A DNA stretch of 64,000 bases, from contig JAEZVF010000058.1 in assembly GCA_023443225.1 (NCBI GenBank), positions 85,120 to 149,119 on the forward strand, written 5' to 3'. Positions within the stretch are counted from its first letter, which is position 1, and each line of letters opens with the position of its first letter. The stretch is from Bacillota bacterium (GTDB lineage: Bacteria; Bacillota; Clostridia; Lachnospirales; Lachnospiraceae). The notes beneath the pieces were generated by a model. The model was given only the letters and a program-made list of their open reading frames with translations, was not told the DNA's origin and did not search any database. Below are positions 27,783 to 36,449 of this stretch, in pieces. Both the position numbers and the translations under genes were made by a program.

Positions 27783-30533
27783 TTATCTGACACAAAGTCT
27801 AGTCTTTTGCATTGATATTAAAGAATCTTTTATTTCATCATACAAGTCTTCTTTACCGATTGCCTGTAACACTCTTTTATCAAATCGTTCTCTGTCTTCA
27901 TCCTTCAAGTCCTCTTCCGTATCATAAACATATCTGTCCTTAATTTTCCCAAATAATTCTTTGATTTCTTCTGCTTCCTCATAATCAATTTGGTCTGGAT
28001 TTATCATATATATTTGTTTGAAGTTAGAGCTACTTGCATCTAAAACGCCTAACCCCCTACCAAAGCCTATCGCCTCAATGGCAAACATGCCATATACAGA
28101 ATTCAAAAGTGCATGCACTAAATCCAAATCAAGATCTTCTCTGTTTTTTAATAATCTTGTAAATCTTTGATCTACAAATGTTCTTTCTCTAAATTTGGCA
28201 ACAAAAAGTCGTTTATGGGGATTCAATGCTGTTACAAAATCTGCTTTTGTCCTATCGTCCATTTCATACCAATAGCTTCCGCTTCGCTTCAAAGCAACTG
28301 GCAACTTTTTCCCAGTACCGTTTGTTATGTTTTCAAATTTCTCTATCCAATTTAATGCACCAACATGTCCTAAATCTCTAAGTTCTTCTTTCGAACGATG
28401 GCAACAAAACGCTTCTATATCCGTTTCTGCTATATATGATTTCATATTAGCAGGATTCTTCAACACTGGCCTAATGTATTCTTCTTCTATGCCATGCCCA
28501 ACTAGCGGATAAAACAAATCATTCCATCCACGCCTTTCTCCACGTTTTACAGTGAGAACTTGACTAATAGGAATCAATTTGCTTTCAAGAGATTCTATCC
28601 AAGAAACGTTATGAAATAAAGCATTTAAAGATATCCCCTTTTCTTGTATTGCGAAGATTTCATCTAAAGAATATTTTTTTATTTTAAGTACTGAATTATC
28701 AATTTCTTCCCGTAAAACTATGCTATTGATAATACCTTCCATATCATCATCACTTAATTCTTTCAGTTCTTTTTGAGTCAAGCAAAAATCAATAGCATTA
28801 CTCTTCTCTGGTTCACCAACTTCTTTTTTCTCCAGAACCAATAGTGTACATACAACGTCTGCATTTTCAAACCATCTTCCTGAATTACTCAAAACTACAG
28901 TCTGTAGGTTATAAAAATATAACAAGGCATGAAAAAACATTCTACCGGTGTCTGTTCCCAGCCAAGAATTAGAAAGGATAATTCCCAACCTTCCCTGATT
29001 CTCCAACAATTCATGAACCTTAAATGGCAAGAATGTGTATAAATCAGTTTTACCTAATTTAAATTCAATTCCTGCCTTCTCTTTTATGATTTTATTATAT
29101 TTTTTTAAATGTTCCTCTTCATCGCTTCCTATATTATTAGCTTTTACGAATGGAAAATTAGATATCACTGCTTTTAGCGGTGGTATCGGTTTGTCTATAT
29201 TGGAACCATCTAAGGGATTTTTTATTGTGACATTCTTGCCAACCTCTATATCGAAAATATCCGACTGAAACATATGAATTGGAATATTTAAAGAATCAAT
29301 ACTAGTTAAAGCAATATTAGATATTTGCAAAGGATATGCGTATTTGTCAGAGATCCACGTAGAAGAAAATGTCGATTCTGCTGCTTTCAACCTTTTCATT
29401 TTGTTATTCATAATGGCTTTTGCTATCGTTCCTGTTCCAGAGCAGAAATCCGCGCAATGACCATTCCAATTCTCAACCGTAATTTGACACAATAAATCTG
29501 CCAATTTATAAGGAGTAGCAAATTGTCCTCTAATCTCTCTCTTTGCCACGTTAACCGTTTTTTCAAGCAAGTCTTGTAAAGCACTTTGATCAATATTATC
29601 AATTTTATTACTGTATAAAAACTGGTTATAGTCAATAATATCAATCCAGGTATCCTCTGGTATTAAATCATTGAATTCTATTTTGTGAAACACATTATAG
29701 AAATCACCTTGAGCAATTATTTGGTCTATAATGCTATTTCCATCTGTGGGAGATGTCGTGTTGTCAATATTCTTAATTAAATCTGCACAATTATGATATT
29801 TTTTAATTATGTTTGCAAACATGATCCTATTCGTCCAGTTTAACAAAATAGTTTTCGCATAGGCAGAGAACATATTGGTTTCATCCTTATCATATTCTTC
29901 ATGAAACGCATTCCACCAGACTTTTAGTTTTCTCTCCATGGCATTGCTGTTTGTTACTTCGAATTGAAGATTTTCTGCCACTAGATCTTTATTTCTCTGA
30001 ATTACCTCTGTCATTAGATTATCTGTTAAAACATCTGTAATCGGAGCAGTCATTATTTCACCGCTAAGCAAATACTGATTAACCACCAAAATAATATCCT
30101 TAATGATTGGTATCCACAAATCCTTATGAGTGTTTACGTCTTCCCTCGTTCGAATGATATCCGTACCCGTCCAAACTCTCGCTTCATAAAATCTATTTGC
30201 TTCATCTTTTATATATAATTTCCCATAGGTAAAATTCCAAATAACAAAGCTATTTAGCCCCAGCGCGTTTGCCTTTCTAGTCGCATCATTGATCAGGGCT
30301 TCATCGGTAATAAGAACGTCCGGCATCTTAAGTTCCCAGCCTTGTAATATTTTCGTTTGGGCCAAATCTTCGTATAACAGGACATCTGGAAACATACTCT
30401 TTTTATTAACAGATAAGGTACTTTCTCCACCTGCACGTTTAATTCTAATATTAATGCCCTGTAACATCAGATTAATCTGTGTAATAATTTCAATAGCCCA
30501 ACTTCGTTCATTACGTCTTACTACGATCCCCAT
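27783..30533 (-). CDS. Type IIG-like restriction-modification enzyme (nuclease-methylase fusion)
   Basis: 916 residues. The N-terminal part holds a PD-(D/E)xK-type nuclease core, FPDVLL...GWELK (about residues 49-70). A helical linker follows, then a gamma-class N6-adenine methylase with the SAM motif DFCSGTGTIAKA (about 365-376) and the catalytic position SNFPFV (about 462), where the family normally has NPPF/Y. The C-terminal 300 residues would be target recognition. Single-chain type IIG enzymes both methylate and cut. AAAGG precedes the ATG. It starts 7 bp after the neighbouring methylase gene, so both are in one operon. The Pro-to-Phe change in the motif could affect activity. Confidence 0.82.
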   Translation of the reverse strand: MGIVVRRNERSWAIEIITQINLMLQGINIRIKRAGGESTLSVNKKSMFPDVLLYEDLAQTKILQGWELKMPDVLITDEALINDATRKANALGLNSFVIWNFTYGKLYIKDEANRFYEARVWTGTDIIRTREDVNTHKDLWIPIIKDIILVVNQYLLSGEIMTAPITDVLTDNLMTEVIQRNKDLVAENLQFEVTNSNAMERKLKVWWNAFHEEYDKDETNMFSAYAKTILLNWTNRIMFANIIKKYHNCADLIKNIDNTTSPTDGNSIIDQIIAQGDFYNVFHKIEFNDLIPEDTWIDIIDYNQFLYSNKIDNIDQSALQDLLEKTVNVAKREIRGQFATPYKLADLLCQITVENWNGHCADFCSGTGTIAKAIMNNKMKRLKAAESTFSSTWISDKYAYPLQISNIALTSIDSLNIPIHMFQSDIFDIEVGKNVTIKNPLDGSNIDKPIPPLKAVISNFPFVKANNIGSDEEEHLKKYNKIIKEKAGIEFKLGKTDLYTFLPFKVHELLENQGRLGIILSNSWLGTDTGRMFFHALLYFYNLQTVVLSNSGRWFENADVVCTLLVLEKKEVGEPEKSNAIDFCLTQKELKELSDDDMEGIINSIVLREEIDNSVLKIKKYSLDEIFAIQEKGISLNALFHNVSWIESLESKLIPISQVLTVKRGERRGWNDLFYPLVGHGIEEEYIRPVLKNPANMKSYIAETDIEAFCCHRSKEELRDLGHVGALNWIEKFENITNGTGKKLPVALKRSGSYWYEMDDRTKADFVTALNPHKRLFVAKFRERTFVDQRFTRLLKNREDLDLDLVHALLNSVYGMFAIEAIGFGRGLGVLDASSSNFKQIYMINPDQIDYEEAEEIKELFGKIKDRYVYDTEEDLKDEDRERFDKRVLQAIGKEDLYDEIKDSLISMQKTRLCVR

Positions 30534-30539
30534 GCTTGC

Positions 30540-31394
30540 TTACCTTTCTTCAAACTCTGTAATTAAGTTCTGCACTTGAATATGTTTTTTTGTCTTTTTA
30601 TCTAACCCTTCCCATGCTAAAAAGAGTCGCCTTTTCGCTACATCAATATAATCAATCTCTTCCCTCTTAAATAATGCGACATTTTCATTCTTTTCAATAC
30701 CTATAAAATTTCTTCCTTCCATCAATGCCGCAACTAAAAATGATCCGCTTCCAAACGTATTATCTAACACCACATCTCCTGGATTCGTGTATGTTCTGAC
30801 TAAATATCTCCCTAATTCTATCGGCTTTTGCGTTGGATGTAAAACAGTTCCCTCGCTCTCCGCCGTTTTTACGTATATAATATCCGTAGGATACCTTTCG
30901 CCTTCGCTTGCAACATGCACCGGTCCAAAATCTCCATAATTTCCACAAAGTTGATCTTTCCGTACCCCTTTATCATAAGGTTCACCGATCGTCATTTGTG
31001 GATGATACGTAGGTTGTTTTTTGTAAAAAACACAGATATCTTCATGTTTTCTTAGCGGCTGTTTCTTAGCATTAAGAAAATTTGTTGATTTTGATTTTTC
31101 CCAAATCCATTTATATTTATATAACTTTTCTTGGCTCAAAATCAATTTTGCTGTAAACACACCATTCGAAGTTAAGACAATGGCCCCATTATGTTTGATG
31201 ATTCGATTATACTGCTCCCATAATTTATCAAGAGGAATATAACAATCCCAATGATTTTGTGTCATTCCGTATGGCAAATCACATAAAATCATATCAACGC
31301 TTCCATCGGGTATTTTAGTCATATATTCTAGGCAATCACCTTCAAATAACTTATTTATTACTTCATCCATATTTATATCTATATTTTTCTTCAA
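30540..31394 (-). CDS. Site-specific DNA methyltransferase (beta class, N4-C or N6-A)
   Basis: About 284 residues from a TTG at 31392-31394 with GAGGTGA upstream; GTG at 31401-31403 is an alternative. Motif IV CDLPYGMTQNHWD (about residues 37-49) comes first and the SAM motif LDNTFGSGSF (about 212-221) last, which defines the beta class. It is the first gene of a two-gene operon with the type IIG-like enzyme. It may protect the second strand of an asymmetric target, as companion methylases of type IIG and type III-like systems do (inference). Confidence 0.88.
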   Translation of the reverse strand: MKKNIDINMDEVINKLFEGDCLEYMTKIPDGSVDMILCDLPYGMTQNHWDCYIPLDKLWEQYNRIIKHNGAIVLTSNGVFTAKLILSQEKLYKYKWIWEKSKSTNFLNAKKQPLRKHEDICVFYKKQPTYHPQMTIGEPYDKGVRKDQLCGNYGDFGPVHVASEGERYPTDIIYVKTAESEGTVLHPTQKPIELGRYLVRTYTNPGDVVLDNTFGSGSFLVAALMEGRNFIGIEKNENVALFKREEIDYIDVAKRRLFLAWEGLDKKTKKHIQVQNLITEFEER

Positions 31395-31485
31395 TTCAAT
31401 CACCTCTATAAATCCTTAATATTATTCTATCACAATACGCTACCGAACACAAGTTCGTTTTTTGATGAACTTATTTTTAATTAAG

Positions 31486-31542
31486 GTATAGAAACCTAAT
31501 TCTTATTCTATCATATTTCATACCTATCAACCACCTGTATTT
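31486..31542 (-). repeat. Promoter-proximal repeat copy 1 (upstream of methylase operon)
   Basis: Around 55 bp about 80% identical to 33357-33412, sharing the blocks TTCTATCATATTT and CTATCAACCA. It lies 90 bp upstream of the methylase on its strand. A TTGATA box is present on the minus strand, but spacing to a -10 is not ideal. The remainder of the 31.4-31.86 kb gap holds only AT-rich sequence and the terminator below. Confidence 0.6.
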
Positions 31543-31718
31543 ACGAAATCAAACCTAGTGGATGAAACTTCGGAAACTCAAGGAGAATGGAGATTGATTT
31601 CAACAACTATATAAAGAGACTGTGCTTGGGGTCTTTCTGCAACTGCTAATAAAAAAGTCATGGTTTTGTTAGCTCTCTAAGTTTTTGAAACAAAGTATCT
31701 TTCGTTTTTAATGATAAA

Positions 31719-31765
31719 AAATGTCCTCTAACGAAAATAAATTTTCGCAGAGAACATTTCTTTTT
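31719..31765 (-). terminator. Bidirectional terminator hairpin
   Basis: AAATGTCCTCTAACGAAAA pairs with TTTTCGCAGAGAACATTT (31718-31759) around a short AT loop. There are T-runs on both sides when read in either direction. It lies beyond the end of the FMN-binding protein gene (stop at 31857), about 100 bp downstream. Confidence 0.75.
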
Positions 31766-31856
31766 ATCTAAGCTTGAACTCGTAGCATTCGCAGCTAATC
31801 CCATTCAAATTAACAAATGTATATGTACTTCAACATATCTACTATGTAAACTTGGT

Positions 31857-32276
31857 CTACATAAGAGTTATCGGTTTCTTTTCTTCAAAATTGCTTGCCA
31901 TAGTCCACTCTACCGCAGTTCCATTCTTTAAACGGAAGACTTGAAGTATACCATCAATGCCTTTATCTTTCCACGCTTGCAGAAATTTTCTTGTGGGATG
32001 GTTAAATATATCATTTTTTAGATTCTCATCATTAAGCTGCTCTAAAATTCCTGTGATTCTTATTTGACTTCCATTACCTTGAAAACATAGTTCTGCTTTC
32101 GGGTTTTTCATTATCTGTGCAAAGACATCCTTCGTAGATGCTGTATGAAAAATTATGCCGTTCTCATCGGCTCTGAATAAAAGCATTCCTCTTACTCTTG
32201 GCTGATCTCCATCCATAGTTGCTAAATAAAAAACTGGATTCTCATTTATTAATTGAAATATTTCTTCCTTAACCAT
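31857..32276 (-). CDS. Pyridoxamine 5'-phosphate oxidase-like FMN-binding protein
   Basis: 139 residues, a single split-barrel flavin-binding domain: VFYLATMDGDQPRVRGMLLFRADENGIIFHTASTKDVF and the later AELCFQGNGSQIRITGIL match small PNPOx-like proteins of Clostridia. These bind FMN or F420; the substrate is unknown and true PdxH activity is unlikely at this size. AGGAGAATAAGCCT precedes the ATG. The AraC gene upstream on the same strand may control it. Confidence 0.85.
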   Translation of the reverse strand: MVKEEIFQLINENPVFYLATMDGDQPRVRGMLLFRADENGIIFHTASTKDVFAQIMKNPKAELCFQGNGSQIRITGILEQLNDENLKNDIFNHPTRKFLQAWKDKGIDGILQVFRLKNGTAVEWTMASNFEEKKPITLM

Positions 32277-32431
32277 AGGCTTATTCTCCTTTGAAATGAT
32301 GATGTTATTGTGATTAGGGTATCATAAGGTTAGCTGTTTGAGGCTTATGACACCTTAATCCATTATAATTGATAAAAGTTATGTGCACTTTCAAAATAAA
32401 TGCAAATACTATCAAAAAATAATCATCACCA

Positions 32432-33301
32432 TTAATCGCAATAAGAATTCCGATATTCGGACGGTGTAATATGAAGGAGTTTGCTAAAACTGGATGAAAA
32501 ATGGGAACTGCTAGCAAATCCACACCGCATTGCTATTTCTGTAATGGGAATTTCCTTTCTCCTAAGTAGTTTTTTGGATTTCTCTAATCTTATTTCTATT
32601 AAATATTCTTTCGGCGTTAACTTGGTTTCCTTCTTAAATATTCGATTGAAACTTGAAACTGACATATTTCCCAAGGCTGCCAAATGCTTTACCGCTATCA
32701 TTTCGCTAAAGTGTTGCTCAATATAATGTTCTGCACGTGCCACTGCATAATTAGAAGATATTGCGCGCATATCATAATTTTCTCCTAAAATACTCCTTAT
32801 CAGCCAGTGGGTAATAATTGTAGTTTGCGCTTCCAAAGTAATGTCTGCATTTTGCATTTTCTTACTATATTCAAAAGCAAACGTATTCAATGCCTTTAAA
32901 ATATCATGACAAATGGCAAACTGTTTCAAGTGAAACTCCGGTTTTTTGTCCGTATACATTCTGTATTGTTCTTCGAAATATTCTTTATCGATCAATATAC
33001 AATAGTAATGTGCAAATGATTCCTCAAGATCATTATGCGGAATATTTGGCGACATCACAGTAGCCAAATAATGGTTTTCTTTGATTTCAATATTAGGCTT
33101 TATCGTAACGGAATCAAAAGAAAATATGATAACAAACATATAAGAGGGGTGTGTGTGAAAAGGTCTAGCAGCATACTGGCACACTCCTACACTAGGAATA
33201 AACAGCCCCATCTTATTGTGTACATAACAGTCTACATATTTTAAATCATCTTCTGTTACAGTTTCACCTATTAATGATTTAACTAACTCAAAATCATCCA
33301 T
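32432..33301 (-). CDS. AraC-family transcriptional regulator
   Basis: 289 residues. An N-terminal cupin-like sensor half precedes two helix-turn-helix motifs: MIAVKHLAALGNMSVSSFNRIFKKET and ITEIAMRCGFASSSHFSSSFSKLLHITPSEYR (about residues 205-285), the AraC/XylS signature. It probably regulates the adjacent PNPOx-like gene 155 bp downstream. A repeat shared with the methylase operon leader lies upstream at 33357-33412. Confidence 0.9.
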   Translation of the reverse strand: MDDFELVKSLIGETVTEDDLKYVDCYVHNKMGLFIPSVGVCQYAARPFHTHPSYMFVIIFSFDSVTIKPNIEIKENHYLATVMSPNIPHNDLEESFAHYYCILIDKEYFEEQYRMYTDKKPEFHLKQFAICHDILKALNTFAFEYSKKMQNADITLEAQTTIITHWLIRSILGENYDMRAISSNYAVARAEHYIEQHFSEMIAVKHLAALGNMSVSSFNRIFKKETKLTPKEYLIEIRLEKSKKLLRRKEIPITEIAMRCGFASSSHFSSSFSKLLHITPSEYRNSYCD

Positions 33302-33356
33302 GCTACCACTCTTTTCTACTTATAATAATATTGATTGATTACTGCCCTTTACTAGA

Positions 33357-33412
33357 GTACAAAATCTAACTCTAATTCTATCATATTTGAGATCTATCAA
33401 CCATCTGTTTTT
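33357..33412 (-). repeat. Promoter-proximal repeat copy 2 (upstream of AraC gene)
   Basis: Counterpart of 31486-31542. The shared blocks are TTCTATCATATTT and CTATCAACCA in the same order and orientation, 56 bp upstream of the AraC start. Confidence 0.6.
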
Positions 33413-33465
33413 CTCTCAAACGTCAAGGGAACTTATTCTATCTGTACTATTAAATAAAAAAGAAA

Positions 33466-34584
33466 TTAAATTCTTTTCCCTGCATATGGTTCACAATAGG
33501 AGGTTACATCTTTAGAAACCCTACAAAACCAAGTACAAGATCCACATTGAATACAGTTCTCAGGATGGTACATTGTAATGTCTGCATTTGGATTTTCTTC
33601 CAATGCTTTCACAATCTTACGTACATCAATACCCATAGGGCAGTTTCTCGTACAAGCGCCGCATTTCCTGCATTTATTGTCGTTTGTAATATTGCTTTTC
33701 ATTCCAATGGCAGCAAAGCAAATCTTAGTTGAAAATGCTTCATCTTCGGCAACCTTATGTGCATTTAGAATTCCCCCTCCAGCAAAATATTCTGTCTCTC
33801 CTAAATTAACTTTGCCAAAGCATTGTTCTAAAACTTTCTGTATCTTTGTAGAATCCTCTACATATGCAATTCTTGCAGCTCCAGAGTACAGATTTGCAAG
33901 TGTTACAAATCTACCTCCGTCATAACAATGATTTATGATTTTTACAATCTGGTAAACAGTTTGTGCGTTCATAACAAGAACTCCCTGTTCAATCGGAAGT
34001 TCATTTCTGTTAAGATGCTTTCCAAGTACCTGGTCAATCAGGAAGTATTCTTCTCCCATTGGAAAGCAATTTGGAACCTGTTCGCAGTGAATGTCATCTC
34101 CTGTTTCTACAACTTGTTTAGATGCAAGAATAACACGGTCGATACTAAAAATCTGCTGTAGGTAATTACAGCCTGTCAAGATTTCCTGTAACCTGTGGTT
34201 TACCAACCATTCATCGTGCAGGATACCCGGTTCACATTCTACTGCATTTACAAGAAGTATGGAGTAAGGATGGGAGCGGCTGGCAAAGCTTTCTAATTTC
34301 TCTGCTACCGGAAACCCATTACCACTCATGCCTTCAAGATTTATATTCCTGATTTTATCGATTAGCTCCTGTATCTTTGGAAGATTATTTTCGTTACAAA
34401 ATGTAGTAATTCTCGTTTGTTCCTCCAACAACAATTCCTCGTCTGTAAGGCGAACCACCTTCCCAATCTTTTTCTTTAAGTACTTTCCCTTCAACTTGCC
34501 ATATGCTTTCTTTGATGCTTTCCAAGTGTTTTTCAATTCTCTGTTTTTCTTTACTGCTTTCCTATTCAAAATTACTCCGCTCAT
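33466..34584 (-). CDS. RnfC/PduS-like ferredoxin-type electron-transfer protein
   Basis: 372 residues. The central part resembles the Complex I 51-kDa/RnfC flavin fold (GMSGNGFPVAEKLESF, VNAVECEPGILHDEWL, about 95-140). Next comes an SLBB-like stretch, and finally two 4Fe-4S clusters, CRKCGACTRNCPMG and CIQCGSCTWFC (about 305-355). The N-terminus lacks the usual GGIHPP barrel opening of RnfC. It probably passes electrons between NADH and ferredoxin or a corrinoid-type partner. It follows the TetR gene by 9 bp, so it is the likely target of that repressor. Confidence 0.82.
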   Translation of the reverse strand: MSGVILNRKAVKKNRELKNTWKASKKAYGKLKGKYLKKKIGKVVRLTDEELLLEEQTRITTFCNENNLPKIQELIDKIRNINLEGMSGNGFPVAEKLESFASRSHPYSILLVNAVECEPGILHDEWLVNHRLQEILTGCNYLQQIFSIDRVILASKQVVETGDDIHCEQVPNCFPMGEEYFLIDQVLGKHLNRNELPIEQGVLVMNAQTVYQIVKIINHCYDGGRFVTLANLYSGAARIAYVEDSTKIQKVLEQCFGKVNLGETEYFAGGGILNAHKVAEDEAFSTKICFAAIGMKSNITNDNKCRKCGACTRNCPMGIDVRKIVKALEENPNADITMYHPENCIQCGSCTWFCRVSKDVTSYCEPYAGKRI

Positions 34585-34593
34585 TGCTTTCCC

Positions 34594-35160
34594 TCACTTT
34601 GTTTTTATGATGCAGCTGTCAAAAAAATTGTCTATGTGTGCCAGAAGTAAATCCTCTAAGTTGTCCTTTTGTATGGTATGATACATGAAAAATGGAGCAT
34701 ACAATTCCATAGCCAGCACTTCCGGATCAACATTCTTTACTAGACCAGCATTGATGCATTCTTCAAATATTTTCTTCTGGGACTGTATTGGAAGTTCTAT
34801 GAAAAATTCACGATAAAGCTGCGCCATTTGTGGATTCTTAAATTGCTCGATCATCAAAAGCTTACGGAACATACACATCCATTCATTCTGTATCTGAAAA
34901 TGGAACATCTTCATACATGCCTTTTTCCACTCTTCCACTGTTTCATTTCTGTAAGAGACTTCCTGGTACTGTTGACAGAAATTTGCCTTTGACTGCTCAA
35001 CGATACAATCCAGAATCTCCTGCTTCCCTGAAAAATGCTTGTACAGCCCACTATTTCCGATTCCGACCGCATCTGCAATGGTACGTATGGACACTGCATC
35101 AAATCCGTTTGTAGAAAACAGCTTCATGGATTCTAATAATATCTTTTCTTTTGTTTTCAC
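34594..35160 (-). CDS. TetR/AcrR-family transcriptional repressor
   Basis: 188 residues starting at GTG (35158-35160) behind GAGGGGATGTA. The N-terminal helix-turn-helix is KILLESMKLFSTNGFDAVSIRTIADAVGIGNSGLYKHFSGK, and the rest is a helical ligand domain. It is the first gene of a two-gene operon with the RnfC/PduS-like protein. Two inverted 16-bp operators overlap the promoter, so it is almost certainly autoregulated. Confidence 0.92.
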   Translation of the reverse strand: MKTKEKILLESMKLFSTNGFDAVSIRTIADAVGIGNSGLYKHFSGKQEILDCIVEQSKANFCQQYQEVSYRNETVEEWKKACMKMFHFQIQNEWMCMFRKLLMIEQFKNPQMAQLYREFFIELPIQSQKKIFEECINAGLVKNVDPEVLAMELYAPFFMYHTIQKDNLEDLLLAHIDNFFDSCIIKTK

Positions 35161-35193
35161 TACATCCCCTCATTTCATATACAGGTATGCAAA

Positions 35194-35248
35194 GTGAGCG
35201 ATTGGTCACTTTTTATATTATTATAGTGACCAATCGCTCACCTGTCAA
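35194..35248 (-). promoter_or_regulatory. TetR operon promoter with two operators
   Basis: On the minus strand: -35 TTGACA (35243-35248), a spacer of exactly 17 bp, and -10 TATAAT (35220-35225). The spacer is filled by one 16-bp operator (GTGAGCGATTGGTCAC, 35226-35241). The reverse complement of the same sequence sits just past the -10 at 35194-35209, over the transcription start. Both would block RNA polymerase. Confidence 0.9.
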
Positions 35249-35628
35249 GGTAAATTTTTCTATAACTTGTTAATTATCTTCTGGATTCGGAGTCTGAAAG
35301 CTCTCTAATCGTTCAATCGCATCGTATATAAAACGATTGAAAGATTTTCATTACTGTTATAAAATTACATATACAAGGTTAGAAATTTAATTATTACATA
35401 TAAACGATTAGAAATTTATTTTGGAGGAGAAGGCTTATACTTTTTTCAAAAAGGACAAAAAGTACTTTCAGAACATTGAAGAATATAACTGATTTGATTT
35501 AATATGTAAAATCATTTTGACACCTCTATTTTAGCCAATGTAAAAGACTTTTGGTAGATAAAGACACTTCTGTTCTATATGATGTTAATTGATCAGGAGA
35601 AATCAAACTTGCAAAAGGAGATTCTACA
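35249..35628. other. Gene-free stretch with small repeats
   Basis: About 380 bp without a convincing gene. It holds an inverted repeat TTCAATCG / CGATTGAA (35312-35319, 35334-35341) and a 23-bp direct repeat (35367-35389 and 35396-35418, sharing TTAGAAATTTA). A Shine-Dalgarno-like GGAGGAGAAGG near 35423 is not followed by a good ORF. This may be the decayed remains of a gene. Confidence 0.5.
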
Positions 35629-36213
35629 ATGGAACTTAGTACTCAAATAAAGAAATATCGCACACATATGAATTTATCGCAAGAAGAGTTAGCGGAAAAA
35701 GTCTATGTAACAAGACAAACTATCTCTAATTGGGAAAATAACAGAAACTATCCAGATATTCATAGTCTGTTATTACTTAGTTCATTGTTTAACATATCTC
35801 TTGATCAATTAATCAAAGGAGATATCGATATTATGAAAGAAGAAATTAAGGAAGCTGAACTTCAAAAATTTAATCGTTATGGCACTATTTTTACTCTACT
35901 ATTATTGCTAACCATATTCTCTTGTGTTCCACTAGCAATCTTTTTGAATTATTTTGGGCTAATTATATGGGCTATCATATTTGCAGTAACGATGTATTTT
36001 GCTTTTAAAGTTGAGAAATGTAAAAAAGATAATAATGTTCAAACTTATAAGGAAATCGTAGCCTTTACTGAAGGAAAACTATTGGATGAAATTGAGAAAA
36101 GCCAAGAATACGGAAAACGCCCTTATCAAAAACTGTTGTTAGCATGCGGAAGTGCGTTATTTACTCTTATCGTTTGCTTACTTTTGGCTTGGCTGCTGAA
36201 AGCATTCCTATAA
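35629..36213 (+). CDS. XRE-family regulator with C-terminal membrane domain
   Basis: 194 residues. The N-terminal helix-turn-helix is LSQEELAEKVYVTRQTISNWE (about 17-37). After a linker come two adjacent membrane helices (about 88-125) and a final one at the C-terminus (about 170-192). Membrane-anchored XRE regulators of this layout are common in Firmicutes and sense envelope or peptide signals. AAAGGAG lies eight bases before the ATG. It lies just outside the putative guaA island. Confidence 0.85.
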   Translation: MELSTQIKKYRTHMNLSQEELAEKVYVTRQTISNWENNRNYPDIHSLLLLSSLFNISLDQLIKGDIDIMKEEIKEAELQKFNRYGTIFTLLLLLTIFSCVPLAIFLNYFGLIIWAIIFAVTMYFAFKVEKCKKDNNVQTYKEIVAFTEGKLLDEIEKSQEYGKRPYQKLLLACGSALFTLIVCLLLAWLLKAFL

Positions 36214-36254
36214 TAATTTTATTACATGGTGAAATAGAATCATAAATCACTAAC

Positions 36255-36319
36255 AAAAAATAACGCTACAACCCTTGATATTACTTGGCTGTAGCGTTGC
36301 TTCATGTTATTACCACTCA
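36255..36319 (-). repeat. Duplicated guaA 3'-end/terminator copy (putative far attachment site of an island)
   Basis: 65 bp aligning without gaps to 42938-43002 with seven mismatches (89% identity). It contains the terminator palindrome AACGCTACA / TGTAGCGTT and continues into the last 12 or 13 bases of guaA (GAGTGG-AATAA on the minus strand), although no guaA gene is present here. Such a direct repeat is the expected footprint of site-specific integration at guaA. In place it also works as a terminator for the XRE gene. Confidence 0.7.
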
Positions 36320-36449
36320 GCGCCTAGAATCATCCCTTCAGATGCTTTTGTTTCTGTTTGTTTTTAAACTGCTGAATTCCGTGTATTATTTTATTTTTTA
36401 GGTAGCGTAGAAAAAATTAAAATCAAAATAGAATCAATTGATCATTAGA

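Noticed and set aside
35420..35500. Gene behind GGAGGAGAAGG
   Set aside because: No start codon at proper distance opens a frame of meaningful length.
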